Shown here in pieces: positions 25,813 to 34,100 of a stretch of DNA of 64,000 nt. The position numbers were made by a program, and so were the translations under genes. The stretch is from positions 1-64,000 of the forward strand of contig JAWODW010000072.1 in the NCBI GenBank assembly GCA_046483065.1, given 5' to 3'. The notes beneath the pieces were generated by a model. The model was not told where the DNA came from, did no database searches, and was given only the letters and a program-made list of their open reading frames with translations. The first letter of the stretch is position 1. Every line of letters starts with the position of its first letter. This stretch comes from JAWVYT01 sp046483065 (GTDB taxonomy: Bacteria > Gemmatimonadota > Gemmatimonadetes > Longimicrobiales > RSA9).

Positions 25813-26678
25813 TGCGCGGAGGCGCGGAGGAACGCGGAGGCGCGGAGGAACGCGGAGGCGCGGAGGAACGCGGAGGCGCGGAGATGGGCGATAACGTGGA
25901 TGAGCGCTCAGATCAGAAGCTCCCGGTGACGGCCGACCAGGCGTACGACGCGGAGGCGGCCGAGGGGGCCGAGGGGGCCGACAGCGGCGGCGACGGGGCC
26001 GATGAGGGCGCGGCGTTCGAGAGCGACGCGGGGCCGCACCCGGAGGTCGAGGAGGTGCCGTCGTGGCGGCTGATCACCACGCTGGCCGTGGCCGGTGCGC
26101 TGGCGGGGCTCCTGATCGTGGGCGTGTTCCAGTGGGCGCAGCCGCAGATCCTGGAGAACCGGGCGCGGGTGCTGCGCACGGCGATCCAGGACGTGCTGGC
26201 CAGCCCCGACCGGGTGCAGACGCTGTATGTGCAGGACGGGCAGCTGAGCGAGCAGCCGCCGGCGGGCGTCGACACGACGCAGGCCGAACGGGTCTTCCTG
26301 GGCTACGACGCGAACGGACACCCGGTGGGGTACGCCATCACCGGGGAGAAGCCCGGCTACCAGGACGTGATCTCGCTGATCTTCGGCTACGACCCCGGCG
26401 CCGACGAGGTGCTGGGGATGCGGGTGCTGGAAAGCAAGGAGACGCCGGGGCTCGGCGACAAGATCTTCAAGGACTCGACGTTCGTGGCCGAGTTCCGGGG
26501 CGTACGGGCGCCGATCGAGGGCGTGAAGGATGGCGGCGACGAGCCGGATGAGGTGGACATGATCACGGGCGCCACCATCTCGTCGGAGGCCGTGATCGAG
26601 ATCATCAACATGCGCGTGGACGCGCTCGGGTCCGCGCTGGACGAATACATTCAGCGCGCGGGAGGAGGCACACCATGA
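25812..26678 (+). CDS. rnfG: Rnf complex subunit RnfG (covalent FMN protein)
   Basis: The FMN-attachment motif TGATISS is present (Thr at ~255), in a domain after one membrane helix (~85-108, LITTLAVAGALAGLLIVGVFQ), as in RnfG/NqrC. FMN is placed there by ApbE, encoded downstream. The start is ambiguous: ATG 25812 (or 25809) gives 288 residues with a repetitive head of RGGAEE units encoded by an 18-bp DNA repeat; ATG 25884 (MGDNVDERS) gives 264 residues without it, with GGAGG about ten bases upstream. Either way an acidic ~60-residue head precedes the helix, longer than in typical RnfG. rnfE overlaps the stop (ATGA). Confidence 0.9.
   Translation: MRGGAEERGGAEERGGAEERGGAEMGDNVDERSDQKLPVTADQAYDAEAAEGAEGADSGGDGADEGAAFESDAGPHPEVEEVPSWRLITTLAVAGALAGLLIVGVFQWAQPQILENRARVLRTAIQDVLASPDRVQTLYVQDGQLSEQPPAGVDTTQAERVFLGYDANGHPVGYAITGEKPGYQDVISLIFGYDPGADEVLGMRVLESKETPGLGDKIFKDSTFVAEFRGVRAPIEGVKDGGDEPDEVDMITGATISSEAVIEIINMRVDALGSALDEYIQRAGGGTP
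25815..25883 (+). repeat. 18-bp tandem repeat in frame at the rnfG start
   Basis: Three perfect copies of CGCGGAGGCGCGGAGGAA (25815-25868) and a partial fourth (to 25883). The same motif family is found after the PFOR gene (23065-23120). Because the period is divisible by three it stays open and would encode RGGAEE repeats. Confidence 0.85.
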
Positions 26679-27361
26679 GTCCGCGGCAGACCACGCCGTC
26701 GCAGGACCTGATCCGCGGGATCTGGAAGGAGAACCCGGTCCTGATCCAGCTGCTCGGGTTGTGCCCGGCGCTGGCGGTGACCAACACCACGGCGAACGCC
26801 ATCGCCATGTCGGCGGCGACGTTCTTCGTCCTGGTGGGGAGCAGCACATTGATCTCGCTGGTCAAGGACCTGATCCCCAACGAGGTGCGGATCAGCGCCT
26901 ACATCCTGGTGATCGCCACCTTCGTGACGCTGGTCGACCTGATCCTGGCTGCCAAGTTCCCGGTGCAGCACAAGGACCTGGGCGCGTTCATCGCGCTGAT
27001 CGTGGTGAACTGCATGATCCTGGGCCGGCAGGAGGCGTTCGCGTCGAAGAAGCCGGTGGGTCGGGCGGTGCTCGACGCCCTCGGCACCGCCGGTGGATTC
27101 ACCATTGCGCTCCTGATGATGGGTGTGTTCCGGGAGGTGCTCGGCAGCGGCACGATTCTCAACGTTCCGCTCTTCGGCGACGGCTTCGAGCCGTGGGTCA
27201 TCATGATCCTGCCACCCGGCGGCTTCTTCACCCTCGGGTTCATCCTGCTGGGGCTCGCCTGGTGGGAGGACCGCAAGGAGAGGGAGGGCCGACCGAAGAT
27301 CCGCGAGTGGCCCCACGGCGTGGGCTCCATGACCCGGCGTGAAGGAAGGAGGGTGGCCTGA
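26675..27361 (+). CDS. rnfE: Rnf complex subunit RnfE
   Basis: 228 residues with six predicted membrane helices. Cys30 in LLGLCPALAVT and Cys113 in VVNCMILGRQEAF match the conserved cysteines that, together with those of RnfA, hold the intramembrane [2Fe-2S] cluster known from NqrD/NqrE and Rnf structures. Length is normal for RnfE/NqrD. Its ATG overlaps the rnfG stop and its own stop overlaps rnfA (TGATG). Confidence 0.95.
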   Translation: MSPRQTTPSQDLIRGIWKENPVLIQLLGLCPALAVTNTTANAIAMSAATFFVLVGSSTLISLVKDLIPNEVRISAYILVIATFVTLVDLILAAKFPVQHKDLGAFIALIVVNCMILGRQEAFASKKPVGRAVLDALGTAGGFTIALLMMGVFREVLGSGTILNVPLFGDGFEPWVIMILPPGGFFTLGFILLGLAWWEDRKEREGRPKIREWPHGVGSMTRREGRRVA

Positions 27362-27939
27362 TGAGTGGCGAGCTCTTCTTCATCTTCATCTCGGCGCTGC
27401 TGGTCAACAACTTCACGCTGGCGCTCTTCCTCGGGCTCTGCCCGTTCATGGGCGTCTCGGCGAAGGTGTCCACGGCCATCCGGATGGGCGCGGCCAATAT
27501 CTTCGTGATGACCATCACGTCCATCGTGGCGTGGTTCCTCAACACCTACATCCTCGAGTACGCGCCGTACCTGCGGCTGATCAGCTTCATCGTGGTGATC
27601 GCGAGCCTGGTCCAGATCACGGAGATCACCATCAAGAAGGTGAGCCCCACGCTCTTCCGGGAGCTGGGGATCTTCCTCCCGCTGATCACCACGAACTGCG
27701 CCATCCTCGGGCTGGCCATCTTCCAGACTAACCGGGGCTACGGCTTCCTCGAGGGGCTCGTCTTCGCCCTCGGCGCCGGCTTCGGCGTGACGCTGGCGCT
27801 GGTGCTCATGGCCTCGATCCGGCAGCGGACGGAGCTGTCCGCCGTGCCGAGCGTGGCCCGGAACATGGGCCTCGTCCTCATTATCGCCGGCAGCCTGAGC
27901 CTGGCGTTCATGGGCTTCGCCGGACTGTTCGCGTCATGA
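27361..27939 (+). CDS. rnfA: Rnf complex subunit RnfA
   Basis: 192 residues, six membrane helices. The two hallmark cysteines are present: Cys27 in FLGLCPFMGVS and Cys113 in ITTNCAILGLA, forming with RnfE the pseudo-symmetric pair around the membrane [2Fe-2S] cluster. The start shares bases with the rnfE stop. A 47-residue Cys-rich membrane protein gene starts within its stop codon. Confidence 0.95.
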   Translation: MSGELFFIFISALLVNNFTLALFLGLCPFMGVSAKVSTAIRMGAANIFVMTITSIVAWFLNTYILEYAPYLRLISFIVVIASLVQITEITIKKVSPTLFRELGIFLPLITTNCAILGLAIFQTNRGYGFLEGLVFALGAGFGVTLALVLMASIRQRTELSAVPSVARNMGLVLIIAGSLSLAFMGFAGLFAS

Positions 27940-28079
27940 CCACGGTCCTGGGGATCCTGGGCTTCGCGGCGCTGTTCGCCGCCTTCGGGCTCCTGGCGCC
28001 CGTGCTCGCACGAAAACGGTGCAGCGGTGGGGGGTGCGCCTCCTGCCCGACCGACACCGAATGCAAATATGCGGAGTAG
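27936..28079 (+). CDS. 47-aa membrane protein with a Cys tail, NqrM-like position
   Basis: ATG 27936 overlaps the rnfA stop (ATGA) and the frame ends with TAG at 28077-28079. It has one membrane helix (residues ~4-25, ILGFAALFAAFGLLAPVLA), then a basic boundary (RKR) and a cytoplasm-facing tail with four cysteines (C-S-G-G-G-C-A-S-C then TECKYAE). Small one-helix proteins with a Cys tail include NqrM, required to install iron in the NqrD/NqrE site of Na+-NQR, and FeoB-associated Cys-rich proteins. Location directly after rnfA/rnfE and before apbE supports an NqrM-like maturation role for Rnf. This is inference; sequence identity to NqrM is not obvious. Confidence 0.75.
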   Translation: MTTVLGILGFAALFAAFGLLAPVLARKRCSGGGCASCPTDTECKYAE

Positions 28080-28083
28080 GCAG

Positions 28084-29070
28084 ATGAAGAATCCTGAGAC
28101 CGGGCGGCCATCGCGCCGCGAGTTCGTGGCCCTGGGCATCGGCGCCTTCGTGGTGGCCGCTGCGCCGGGCGTGATCCGGCCCAGGCGACGGATCGTGCGT
28201 CGCCGGATCCCCGTCATGGGGACCATCGCCGAGATCGGTGTGGTGCACCGCGATGAGCGGTTCGCACAGGGCGCCATCGGCGCCGCCATCGCCGAGCTCC
28301 GGGCCGTAGACAGGACCATGACCCGGTTCGATGATGGCTCCGAGGTGGGCCGTGCCAACCTGGAGGCCGCGGGGCGGGCCGTGCCCGTGAGCCATGGCAC
28401 CGCCGAGGTGGTGGCCGCCGCCCTCAGCTGGGCCGACGCCAGCCGCGGCCGGTTCGACCCGACGCTGGGCCGGGCCGCCGCCCTCTGGGACGTGGGCCAT
28501 CGGTCCGCACCGCCGGCACGGGACGAGCTGCGCGCCCTCGAGGGTGGGCTCTACCGGTCGCTCGAGCTGGGTCGGTCGAAGGGGGAGCCCGTCGTCGTCT
28601 ATCACGACCCCGCCGTGCAGCTCGACCTCGGCGGGATCGCCAAGGGCTACGGCGTGGACCGGGCCGCTACGGCGCTCCGGGAGTGGGGGATCACCGACGC
28701 GCTCATCAACGTGGGCGGCGACCTGTACGCCCTGGGCGTGTCCGAGGACGGCGACCCGTGGGAGGTCGGCGTACGGGACCCCGACGACGCCTCGAAGCTG
28801 GCCGCCACGTTCCGGGTCACCGACCGGGCCGTAGCCACCTCCGGGGACTACGAGCAGTACTTCGAGCACCGTGGTCGACGCTACCATCACCTCCTGGACC
28901 CGCGCACCGGGGAGCCCCGGCGGACCCGGGTCCGGAGCGTGACCGTGGCCGCCGACCATTGCATGACGGCGGACGCCGCCGGGACGGCCGTTTTCGGCCA
29001 GGACCAGGACGCGGCGCACCGTCTTATCGCTGCAGTGGACCGGGACGCCCGGGTCCTGCACATCGGGTAG
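28084..29070 (+). CDS. apbE: FAD:protein FMN transferase ApbE
   Basis: 328 residues. I start at ATG 28084, seven bases after GGAG. A Tat/Sec-type leader (SRREFVALGIGAFVVAAAPG) indicates export. ApbE motifs are present: VMGTIAEI, FDDGSEVGRAN, GRFDPTLG, DLGGIAKGYGVDRA, NVGGDLYALG, ATSGDYEQYF and HHLLDPRTGEP. The enzyme moves FMN from FAD onto Thr of RnfG and RnfD (D/SGA/T-type sites) outside the cytoplasm. Its place immediately after the rnf genes fits this partner choice. Metal-binding Asp/Thr (MTADAAGTAVF) near the C-terminus is intact. Confidence 0.95.
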   Translation: MKNPETGRPSRREFVALGIGAFVVAAAPGVIRPRRRIVRRRIPVMGTIAEIGVVHRDERFAQGAIGAAIAELRAVDRTMTRFDDGSEVGRANLEAAGRAVPVSHGTAEVVAAALSWADASRGRFDPTLGRAAALWDVGHRSAPPARDELRALEGGLYRSLELGRSKGEPVVVYHDPAVQLDLGGIAKGYGVDRAATALREWGITDALINVGGDLYALGVSEDGDPWEVGVRDPDDASKLAATFRVTDRAVATSGDYEQYFEHRGRRYHHLLDPRTGEPRRTRVRSVTVAADHCMTADAAGTAVFGQDQDAAHRLIAAVDRDARVLHIG

Positions 29071-29086
29071 AGGAAGGGGAGGCACC

Positions 29087-29314
29087 ATGGACACGAAGAC
29101 GCACACCGCATATTGCTCCGCCTGCGACCGGAACGTCGAGGTCGCGCTGAGGCCCGATTACGAGCCGGAGCCCGGGAAGCCGATCCCGATGGACGCCATG
29201 GTCTGCCTCGCACACGGTGAGACGTGTACCGGTGCCCTCTGCCCCCTCTTCGGCGTGCCGCCGGAAGAGATGAAGCAGAAGCTGGAGGAGAGCGGACTGG
29301 GCGACGAGTCCTGA
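29087..29314 (+). CDS. Small Cys-rich (zinc-ribbon-like) protein, paralogue A
   Basis: 75 residues, ATG behind GGAGGCACC. Cys pairs: YCSACDRNVEVAL near the N-terminus, then MVCLAHGETCTGALCPL. The arrangement CxxC...C(x6)C(x4)C suggests a zinc ribbon or Fe-S binding site. It is clearly similar to the first half of the next protein (CPQCKHEVTV...MVCLDFGPQCTDDRCPV). Located 16 bases after apbE, in the Rnf operon. No recognised family; a role in redox assembly or regulation is possible but unproven. Confidence 0.65.
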   Translation: MDTKTHTAYCSACDRNVEVALRPDYEPEPGKPIPMDAMVCLAHGETCTGALCPLFGVPPEEMKQKLEESGLGDES

Positions 29315-29331
29315 GCCACGGGAGACGAGCC

Positions 29332-29733
29332 ATGGAAGACCGGAAGATGTTCTGCCCTCAGTGCAAGCACGAGGTGACCGTCACCCTCACGCCCGCACCG
29401 CTCCACGGCGGCCACGCCACGGTCCCCGACGGCGGGAAGATGGTCTGCCTCGACTTCGGGCCCCAGTGCACCGACGACCGGTGCCCCGTCTCCCGGATGC
29501 CCCGCGAGGTCATGGGCGTCCGGCTGGCCAGGAGCGGACTCCGCCCCGAGAACCTGGAGCACGTCCAGGCCGTATGCGAGGGGTGCGAGCACCTGGTCGA
29601 GCTCGCCGTTATCGACGAGTCCCACGCCGTCTGCCCCGCCTGCGAGACCGTGAACCGCTGGACCATGCTCCGCCTCGACGGCGAGGAATGGGTTGCGGTC
29701 ACCGGCAAGAAGGCCGAAGCTGAGTTGAGCTGA
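29332..29733 (+). CDS. Cys-rich (zinc-ribbon-like) protein, paralogue B
   Basis: 133 residues from ATG 29332 behind GGAGACGAGCC. The N-terminal half repeats the pattern of the preceding 75-aa protein (FCPQCKHEV, MVCLDFGPQC, RCPVSRMPREVM). The C-terminal half adds a second ribbon-like unit (AVCEGCEHLVEL ... AVCPACETVNRW). So it looks like paralogue A plus an extra two-CxxC zinc ribbon. It ends the Kor-Rnf-ApbE gene run and is followed by a stem-loop. No signal peptide; cytoplasmic. Function unknown. Confidence 0.65.
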   Translation: MEDRKMFCPQCKHEVTVTLTPAPLHGGHATVPDGGKMVCLDFGPQCTDDRCPVSRMPREVMGVRLARSGLRPENLEHVQAVCEGCEHLVELAVIDESHAVCPACETVNRWTMLRLDGEEWVAVTGKKAEAELS

Positions 29734-29980
29734 CGGCGCTCCCCGCCGTCGACGCCAACCTTCGTCCTGCGAGCAGCGTCATGGAGAAGACAGAAGCCCC
29801 GGCTGCAGCCCGCCTGGGCTGCTGGGCATCCTGACCCGATCCATCTGCCGCATGGCGTTGGCCGGGATGTGGGGATCATGTACCTGACCCTGCGAACGTG
29901 ATGCTGATCCCGTTGCAGGCGGCACGGCCCGCGGCTAGGCTATCCCCAGTTGCGGGCCGTCCGTTATCATCGAGAAAGCC
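29732..29980 (+). promoter_or_regulatory. Gap with three stem-loops: operon end and next promoter
   Basis: GACGGCG/CGCCGTC (29732-29738 and 29744-29750) overlaps the preceding stop codon and GCAGCCC/GGGCTGC (29805-29811 and 29816-29822) follows; both could end the Rnf-operon transcript although neither has a T-tract. ACGGCCCGC/GCGGGCCGT (29924-29932 and 29952-29960), a perfect 9-bp inverted repeat, brackets a weak promoter candidate, TTGCAG (29913) with TAGGCT (29936), and could be an operator for the next gene. No coding sequence seen. Confidence 0.4.
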
Positions 29981-31030
29981 ATGAGCCGATCCCCATTCCA
30001 GCGATTCGTCCACGAGCTGCGGCGCCGGCACGTGCTCCGGACCGCCGCCATCTACCTGGTGGCCGCGTGGGCCGCCATCGAGTTCGCCGACGTGGTGGTC
30101 CCCAACCTGAACGGGCCCCAGTGGGCGGTGACCGCCGTGATCGTGGCGGCGTTCGTCGGCTTCCCCGTCATGCTCGTCGTGGCCTGGGTCTTCGAGTGGG
30201 GCCCCGGGGGGGTCCACCGCACGGAGGACGCGGCCGTCCAGCGGATGGAGGCGCCCCCCACCTACGACGATGAGACCGGCGGGGTCGAGCCGGCTCCGGC
30301 CACGGCGGGGCCCCCGTCCGATCGGTCGCAGCCGTGGCTCGCGGCGCTGGCGGTGCTCGTGGTGGCCATCGGCAGCGCCCTGGCCGCGGCGTACGTGCTC
30401 CAGGGCAGGGGCCCGCGGGACGGCGCGGCGGCGACCCCGACCGCGGATACCGCGGCCGCCGAGGCCACGGACCGCCCCGGCGGAGAGGTCGGGGCGGCCG
30501 GAGAGGCCGGAGCGGCCGGAGAGGCCGGAGAGGCCGGAGAGGGCTCGTCCGAGGGTGGCGGCATCTCCCTCCCGGATCGCCCCGAGATCGAGACGTACGG
30601 GCCGGCGCTCGGCGATTCCGTCTCCGCGCAGATCTCCCGCGCCTTCGAAGCGCTGGACAGCGTCGACCTGTCGGAGCTGGCTGAGCTGGGACGCCGGGCG
30701 GCCACCCGGGCCGGCATCAGCGTGGTGGTGTCCGAGCCCCGGGAATGGCGCGGAGGGCCGGCCGGGCCGTCGCCGGTGCCGCTGGCCGAGGACGACACGC
30801 TGGACGTGGAGGGCGTGGCGCTCGACTCCGCCGGGGTCGTGGCCGTGATCGTGGACGGAGAGACCGTCGCCGAGTCCGAAGAGCCACGGGAGACCCTGCC
30901 GTTCCGGGCCTCGCTCGTGGGCCGCGAGAGCGTGGGGACCCGGTCGGTGGCCATCGTGGTCCGCACCGCCGACGGACGGGAGGTCCGGAGCGAGTTCCAG
31001 GTCATCCAGCTGCCGGGCGGAACACCGTAA
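29981..31030 (+). CDS. Membrane protein with TolB-type N-terminal module, unknown function
   Basis: 349 residues. The first ~75 residues (FVHELRRRHVLRTAAIYLVA, then a second helix AFVGFPVMLVVAWVFEW) are a two-helix membrane module also found at the N-terminus of the 604-aa TolB/TPR protein at 41833-43647. A third helix lies at ~115-137. Residues ~150-190 are a low-complexity Gly/Ala/Glu linker (GEAGEAGEAGE). The C-terminal ~150 residues are probably extracytoplasmic, with strand-like pattern and no known motif. Followed by a clear terminator, so it is likely monocistronic. Confidence 0.6.
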   Translation: MSRSPFQRFVHELRRRHVLRTAAIYLVAAWAAIEFADVVVPNLNGPQWAVTAVIVAAFVGFPVMLVVAWVFEWGPGGVHRTEDAAVQRMEAPPTYDDETGGVEPAPATAGPPSDRSQPWLAALAVLVVAIGSALAAAYVLQGRGPRDGAAATPTADTAAAEATDRPGGEVGAAGEAGAAGEAGEAGEGSSEGGGISLPDRPEIETYGPALGDSVSAQISRAFEALDSVDLSELAELGRRAATRAGISVVVSEPREWRGGPAGPSPVPLAEDDTLDVEGVALDSAGVVAVIVDGETVAESEEPRETLPFRASLVGRESVGTRSVAIVVRTADGREVRSEFQVIQLPGGTP

Positions 31031-31033
31031 TCG

Positions 31034-31058
31034 TCCGCCCGGGGGCGGGCGGATTCTT
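31034..31058 (+). terminator. Intrinsic terminator
   Basis: TCCGCCCG (31034-31041), GGGG loop, CGGGCGGA (31046-31053), then TTCTT. A perfect 8-bp GC stem four bases after the stop codon of the preceding gene. Confidence 0.7.
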
Positions 31059-31191
31059 CGAGGACGCCGGGCGTTGGCCCTGAAGGGAGCGCCCAGACCC
31101 AAGCCGCCGCTCCAGCGGTGCCGCGCGGTTGCGTCGAGGCCGGTGACCCGGTAGTGATGAAGCTCCGACCAGCCCCTTTACCCGTTATCCC

Positions 31192-34100
31192 ATGCATCGA
31201 ATCCGCACCTACCTGCGTGTTGTCCTCCTTGCCCTCATCCTGCCCGTCGCGTGCGACGGGGGAACGGGGCCCGACGAGGACGCTGAGAACCTCATGGGTC
31301 CGGAGGGCGGCACCCTCACCAGCGGCGCGCTGACGCTGGAAGTCCCGGCGGGAGCGCTCGACGAGCCGGTGGAGATCACCGCCACGGTCATCAGCGACGT
31401 GGCGGCGGCCGCCCCGGTGGATTTCCTGGTTGTGGACGGGACGGGATTCGACCTGCAGCCGGAAGGTCTCACGTTCAACGAGCCGGCGACGCTCTCGATC
31501 CGTGTGGCGGATGCGCCGCTGCCTGCGGGCGTATCGCCGTCGGAGCTCCGGCTGCTGCACCTCGATGGGTCAGGGGTGACGCTGCCGAGCGAGCTGGACC
31601 CGGATCGGGACGTGGTGACGGGGACGGTCGACCACTTCTCGTCGTTCGGCGTGGGCCTGGCGACCCGCTTCTCCCGGGTGGCGTGCCCCGACCTGAGCTT
31701 CGGGGCCACGAGCGGGGCGGCGCTGGACACCGTCGCCCTGGGGCAGTTGCCGGACACCCTCGAGCCGCCGCTCCTCGTCAGGGCCACGGTGGACGGTGAC
31801 ACCATCGCGTCGTACGGCGTGGTGGAGGTGGACGACGCGGGCGACGCCATGATGCGGGTCCCCATCCACCCGTCGGCGGACCCGGCGGGGGGCGACGTGA
31901 GGCTCAACGTAGGCGACGGGACCCGGGCCTGCGCCGGCGTGGACTTCACCATCGACGCGCTGCCCGACGCGCCCGGCGAGCTGGAAGCCGTGGTGGACCT
32001 GCTCCAGGCTGTCCTGGACGCACAGGCCGAGGGGCTGAACACCACCACCGCCGAGATCCTGGCCACGCCGGTGGACTCGCTGCCCCGGACCATGATCCCG
32101 CTGCTCGTCGCCCAGAGCGTCATCGACGACCCGGCCAACGACCACGCGCTCCGGGCCATCGTCGATGGCACGTCGTCGGAGGCGGCCGACGCCCATGTGC
32201 CGCTGCTGGACGCGCTCCTGGCCCGGACCGGGCTTCGCGCCGCGCTGGAGGCGGTGGTGACGTCGACGCAGGCCGAGGTCGCGTCGTCGATTCCGGCCCC
32301 GTCGACCGACGCACCCGGCGACCTCGCCTGGTCCGTCACCGCCGGGCTTTGCACCCCGGACGCCGTCCAGGCCAACGGCGCCCAGTTCCTGGACTACTGC
32401 ATGGACGAGGCGTACGCGGCGGCTCACGAGGGCGTGAGCGCCGAGACGCTGGGCGACGTGAGCGATGCCCTGATGTACGCCGGACTGATCCCCGGGCTCG
32501 GCACCGCCACGGCCGTGGGTGGCGCGGTGATCTGGGCGGTGCAGATGGAGAAGGAGCGGAACGCCGCGCTGCTCCCTTCGCTTCTGACCCGGATGGAGCT
32601 GGAGGTGTCCCAGACCGAGTTCATGGAGGACGAGGAGGGACCGGGCACGTGGTCGGCCGCCGTGTTCGCCACCAGCCAGGGCTACGACCTGGGCTCGGAG
32701 TTCCTCAACGGCGCGCTCCAGGGCGCCGGCGTGGTGGGCATCGCCGACAAGGCCAATATCACCACCACGGAGATCGGCCACTTCAAGAACTGGGCGCTCA
32801 GCGGCCCCGCGGCCAAGGTGCTCCTCGAGGGCGGCACCATCGACGAGTTCCTCCTCGAGGCCGAGGACTACGGCCCGGTCTACGTGGACGAGGAAACGTG
32901 GAGCAAGGACTGGATCGAGGGCACCGAGTTCAGCAACCCCACCCATGGCGAGTTCGAGCCGGAAGAGGTGGGTACCACCACTCTCATGGTGGAGACCCAG
33001 GACGGCGAGTTCGGCGGCCAGCAGGTGGCGGCACAGGCGGAGCTGCAGGTCACACAGATCCAGCTGACCATCACCCCCAACGACGAGTTCCTCCAGGCCG
33101 GTGAGCCTGCCTCCTACACCGTGGAGGTGATCAACGCCAAGCACCCGGAGAAGGTGGACGTGGTCGAGCGGGCGTCGCTCCAGGGCACGGTCGACGCCGT
33201 GACCTTCAACGGCGGGAACCAGCACACCGTCCAGTACACCGCGCCGTCCGCCCCGGACCCGAGCATGCCCGACCTGCTCACCGTGGAGGACACCGCCACC
33301 ACCGGTGCCCGGGAGACCGCCACCGACCGACGGCTCGCCATCGCCACCATTCGGTTCGGCGAGCTGGACATCGCGCCGCGGGACCCGTGCGTGGACCGGG
33401 GTCGCACCCAGACGTTCACCGCCGATACCACCGGCCTCGGCGGCAAGACCATCCGTTGGGAGATCAAGACGGGCGAAGGCACGCTGTCCTCCACCACCGG
33501 CGTCAGCGTCGACTACACCGCGCCCTCCGCCGGCGAGGGCACCGTGACGCTGCGGGCGTACGTCGAGAGCGACTCCGACACCGACGATGAGGTCACCTTC
33601 ACCTGGGGCGTCTGCTCCGGCCTGGCCGTCTACCGGACCGCCGCCGCATCCATCGGGTTCCCCTTCACCCCGGGCGGCACGTGCGGGAACCCGGACCTGG
33701 GCGAGTCGTTCGAGGACAACAACGCGCCGGAAAGCGGGCTCGACCCGCTGGTCCCGCCGTCCGAGTCGGCGCTCCTCATCGACCGCACCGAGTACCTGTG
33801 GCAGGAGCTGGACCAAACCGGCCTGTTCGGCGATGAGGTCACCGACGTCGGCTGCGTCCAGGCCACATTCCGGTCCCTGAGCGGCTACGACGCCACATAC
33901 GTCGGGTCGCCCAACGCCGACTCCGTCGACATCGACGTCCAGACCTGGGCCCAGTCCCGGTGCAAGGACATGGGCAGCGAGCTCGGGACACAGTGCAGCA
34001 GCGCCGCCGCATCCGTGGGCACCACCGTCCGGTTCGACCTGGACATCGACCACGCCATCAACTACGACCTGAGCCTCCAGCTCACCTGCGACGCGTACGT

